Both the position numbers and the translations under genes were made by a program. Below, piece by piece: positions 61,757 to 64,000 of a DNA stretch of 64,000 nt. The notes under the pieces were generated by a model that saw only the letters and a program-made list of their open reading frames with translations, searched no databases and had not been told where the DNA came from. Location of the stretch: assembly GCA_004556925.1 (NCBI GenBank), contig SFFI01000002.1, forward strand, positions 62,001 to 126,000, written 5' to 3'. Within the stretch, counting starts at the first letter, position 1, and every line of letters begins with the position of its first letter. The stretch is from Clostridiales bacterium (lineage in GTDB: Bacteria > Bacillota > Clostridia > Saccharofermentanales > DTU023).

Positions 61757-63348
61757 GATGCACTCTCCTCTAGTTTTTCGCCGGACATCAAGAGACCAAA
61801 TTTGGCAGATGATTCGGTAGCCGGTAAGATGGCAGCAATTTCGCCCTCATCTACGACAGCAATGCGACCAGCAACGGAACGCAATTCTTCAAGCTCTGAA
61901 GATACAATGATAATTGTTGTCCCATTATCGCGGTTATACTTCTTCAGGGCTTCCAGGACTAATTCTTTGGCACCGACATCAATGCCACGTGTGGGCTCTG
62001 AAACGAGGAGGAGCTTGGGTTGCATGCAGAAAGCCTTGGCCAAGCAAATTTTTTGTTGGTTACCACCAGAAAGGTTTCTAACCAGCTGGTCAGGGCCTGT
62101 ACATTTTATTTTGAGTTCTTCAATGTACTTTTCAGCAATCTCGGCCATTTTTTTCTCGTCACGCAGCTTAAAGAACAAGACTTTCTTAAGGCCAAGGTCC
62201 TGGATCTGCATGGCATTAAAGCAAATATTCCAAGAAATAGGCTCATCCAAGAGCAGGCCTACCCCTCTACGGTCTTCAGAAACAAAGGCTATACCCATCT
62301 CCTGTGCTGCCCTGGGGCTGTTTAGGGGTACTTCTTTGCCCTGGAAAATAATTTTCCCCAGGGTAGGATAAATACCCATAATGCCGTTAGAAATCCCTAG
62401 TTTGCCTTGACCTGCCAAACCAGCGATACCCAAGATCTCACCTTCGTGTACCGTTAGGTTGACACCGTCCACCGCTTCACCGGGCATATCTACAAAGAGA
62501 TCTGTGATCTCCAAGATCACATCGCCCTCAGGCTTGTATGCCTCAAGCTCTTTTCCCGTCTGGACTTCTGTGTCTACGCTGCGGCCGGTCATTAAGCTAG
62601 CAATCTCAGGTATGGAAATATTTCCCTTACTCTCGTCTGCCACAATCAGGCCATCGCGCATAACCACAACCTGGTCACACACATCCATGACTTCCCGCAG
62701 ACGGTGGGAAATAAATATAATACTGATGCCTTCCGCTGATAGCTTGCGCATTGCTGTCAGCAAGAGTTCAGCTTCTGACTCGGTTAAAACAGCAGTAGGC
62801 TCATCTAGAATCAAGAGTTTGACGTTTTCTTTATTGATTTCACGGGCAATTTCCAAAAATTGCTTGTAGCCTACGGGTAGCTCACCCACCAGGGTATGAG
62901 AGTCTAGTTCAATCTCCAGCTTATCAATAGATTCCTGGGCGCTCTCATGCATAGCAGGTGTATCTACCTTGTCCAGTTTCTGCTGCCGGGTAATTTTTGA
63001 AATTGCATTGGGTTTGGTTGGCTCACGGTTAATCATGACGTTCTCAGCCGCTGTAAAGCCTGGTATTAGGGAAAACTCTTGATGAACCATCCCGATTCCA
63101 GCTTCCAGGGCATCGGACGTGTTTTGGAATTTTACGACCTTGCCGTCAATCAGAATATCTCCTTCATAGCCACCCGTCTCATGGATGACTGGCATGCCGA
63201 AGATGATGTTCATCAGGGTAGATTTGCCTGCGCCATTTTCGCCGCACAGACCTAAGACCTTCCCGGCATCCAAAGAGAAAGAAATATCTTTTAAAACGAC
63301 ATTACCGCTAAAATCCTTGCCAACATTTCGTGCTTCAAGCAAGGCCAT
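61753..63348 (-). CDS. Double ABC ATPase of the DUF3798-linked importer
   Basis: 531 residues, two nucleotide-binding halves, as in ribose/nucleoside (RbsA/NupO-like) importers. The first half has Walker A GENGAGKST, signature region LPVGYKQ and Walker B LLILDEPTA. The second has a degenerate Walker A (GLAGQGKLGIS), signature LSGGNQQK and LLLVSEPTRGIDVGA. The ATG at 63348 has AGAGG five bases upstream; an in-frame GTG two codons earlier is possible. It follows the binding-protein gene after a hairpin. Confidence 0.92.
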   Translation of the reverse strand: MALLEARNVGKDFSGNVVLKDISFSLDAGKVLGLCGENGAGKSTLMNIIFGMPVIHETGGYEGDILIDGKVVKFQNTSDALEAGIGMVHQEFSLIPGFTAAENVMINREPTKPNAISKITRQQKLDKVDTPAMHESAQESIDKLEIELDSHTLVGELPVGYKQFLEIAREINKENVKLLILDEPTAVLTESEAELLLTAMRKLSAEGISIIFISHRLREVMDVCDQVVVMRDGLIVADESKGNISIPEIASLMTGRSVDTEVQTGKELEAYKPEGDVILEITDLFVDMPGEAVDGVNLTVHEGEILGIAGLAGQGKLGISNGIMGIYPTLGKIIFQGKEVPLNSPRAAQEMGIAFVSEDRRGVGLLLDEPISWNICFNAMQIQDLGLKKVLFFKLRDEKKMAEIAEKYIEELKIKCTGPDQLVRNLSGGNQQKICLAKAFCMQPKLLLVSEPTRGIDVGAKELVLEALKKYNRDNGTTIIIVSSELEELRSVAGRIAVVDEGEIAAILPATESSAKFGLLMSGEKLEESAS

Positions 63349-63380
63349 AAGCACCTCTTTCTATACGTTTATTTAAATAA

Positions 63381-63418
63381 GGCGGGAGTATCCCATCAAG
63401 GATAAGATAGCTCCCGCC
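63381..63418 (-). terminator. Hairpin between the DUF3798 gene and the ATPase gene
   Basis: GGCGGGAG/CTCCCGCC 8-bp arms with inner TATC/GATA pairing, followed on the minus strand by TTATTTAAAT. Probably a partial terminator that raises binding-protein levels over the rest of the operon. Confidence 0.6.
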
Positions 63419-63472
63419 TAGCTTCCTCAAGTTTTCGCTAGCTTTATGCTAGGCATGTAACAGACGGTTCAA

Positions 63473-64000
63473 TTAGTTACCTTCAGCTTCTGCTTCAGCT
63501 TCCAGCTCTTCTTGAGTCTTCAGTTCATAGGAGAGTTCACGATACTTCTCAGGTACTTCAACTTCATCGAGGCCCATGAAACCCTTACCAAAGACATAGA
63601 GATCCTGGGAGACCAGGTAGTAGTTCTGCCAAGGCTCGGCTTTCTCGCCACCAACGTTCATGAAGTAGCCGCCAGTCCAGCTGGTACCGGGAGTGTAAAC
63701 TTCAAAAGATTCAACGATATCTTCGGGCTTGTAATAGCCAGTCTCTTCGTCTTTCTCGTACTTCCCTTCAACCACACGCTTACCAAATTCACCTAAACCT
63801 GCGGTGCAGGTAAAGCCGTAAGAGAAAGCCCAAGTACCCATGCGCTCACCGCCGCCAGCTTCAACAACAGCTTCTTCAACCCGCTTCAGAATAGCAGGCC
63901 AATCGCCAGCAACATCTTTGAGTTCGATACCAAAGGCACCAGGATAACCCATGAGGGGGCTGGGCAGGTCAGCTTCAATAAAGAGGGCGCCGAGAGCAGC
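63473..64000 (-). CDS. DUF3798-family putative solute-binding protein (N-terminal part outside window)
   Basis: The last 175 residues are present; the frame stays open to the window edge, with 16 codons before the first ATG at 63952, so that ATG is internal. The sequence (SPLMGYPGAFGIELKDVAGDW, GTWAFSYGFTCTAGLGEFGKRVVEG, WQNYYLVSQDLYVFGKGFMGL) resembles the C-terminal half of DUF3798 proteins, which are usually exported lipoproteins encoded beside an ABC transporter of this type. It ends in an Ala/Glu tail. Ligand unknown. The signal peptide must be checked outside this window. Confidence 0.75.
   Translation of the reverse strand, partial: AALGALFIEADLPSPLMGYPGAFGIELKDVAGDWPAILKRVEEAVVEAGGGERMGTWAFSYGFTCTAGLGEFGKRVVEGKYEKDEETGYYKPEDIVESFEVYTPGTSWTGGYFMNVGGEKAEPWQNYYLVSQDLYVFGKGFMGLDEVEVPEKYRELSYELKTQEELEAEAEAEGN

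Overview
The window reads as chromosomal DNA of a Gram-positive, Clostridia-like member of the Bacillota with mid-range base composition. The reasons are gene content and order: folD-cinA-recA, a radC-mreC-mreD-pbp2-mgsA-type locus, RqcH, DUF6034 and DUF2007 proteins, an XpaC/TelA operon, and a long-form (about 400 residue) PRPP synthetase. No lipopolysaccharide or outer-membrane genes are seen. A species cannot be named; an Oscillospirales-like lineage is only a guess. Most genes lie on the minus strand. There is no prophage, insertion sequence or CRISPR array.

Layout. 1-6122 (minus): recA (cut by the window edge), cinA/pncC, folD, ftsK and an RNase HI-Nudix fusion. 6217-8900 (plus): tRNA-Trp, a TetR regulator and a radical SAM enzyme with a candidate operator between them. 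9088-9395: tRNA-Thr and tRNA-Pro, each with its own promoter and terminator. 9467-16584 (minus): secA, three TadE/TadG-like surface genes, a metallo-beta-lactamase-fold hydrolase and a degenerate methylglyoxal-synthase-like gene. 16709-27391 (minus): pbp2, mreD, mreC, radC, asnS, holA, comEC and engB. 27391-32156 (minus): a complete branched-chain-amino-acid-type ABC importer (livF, G, M, H, J). 32415-34891 (plus): two tandem PRPP-synthetase paralogues. 35131-43483 (minus): nagB, a small membrane protein, rqcH, queH, ruvB, ruvA, ruvC, malQ, dtd and a DUF2007 gene. 43521-43711: tRNA-Ala with promoter and terminator. 43847-47884 (minus): a response regulator, a histidine kinase and a secreted DUF6034-like protein. 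47885-49096: 1.2 kb with no gene but dense repeats. 49097-54489 (minus): pheT, pheS, ansA, a RidA-family gene and a 56-residue zinc-ribbon gene. 54781-59403 (plus): a four-gene solute-binding/VWA, XpaC, solute-binding, TelA operon. 59521-64000 (minus): two permeases, a double ATPase and a DUF3798 protein cut by the right edge.

The two places that look least like known biology are as follows. (1) In the gene-free stretch at 47885-49096, seven degenerate units repeat every 62-63 bp. Each carries GTG and CAC exactly 24 bp apart as an inverted repeat. Beside them lie two 36-bp dyads of similar geometry and a 220-bp element with inverted ends, all upstream of a two-component operon. (2) The 54781-59403 operon has two paralogous periplasmic-binding-protein folds, one fused to a VWA domain, together with XpaC and TelA but no permease. 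Other points of note are the RNase HI-Nudix fusion, the methylglyoxal-synthase-like protein without the usual catalytic residues, and the PRPP-synthetase pair in which one copy has lost the KRR catalytic-loop motif.
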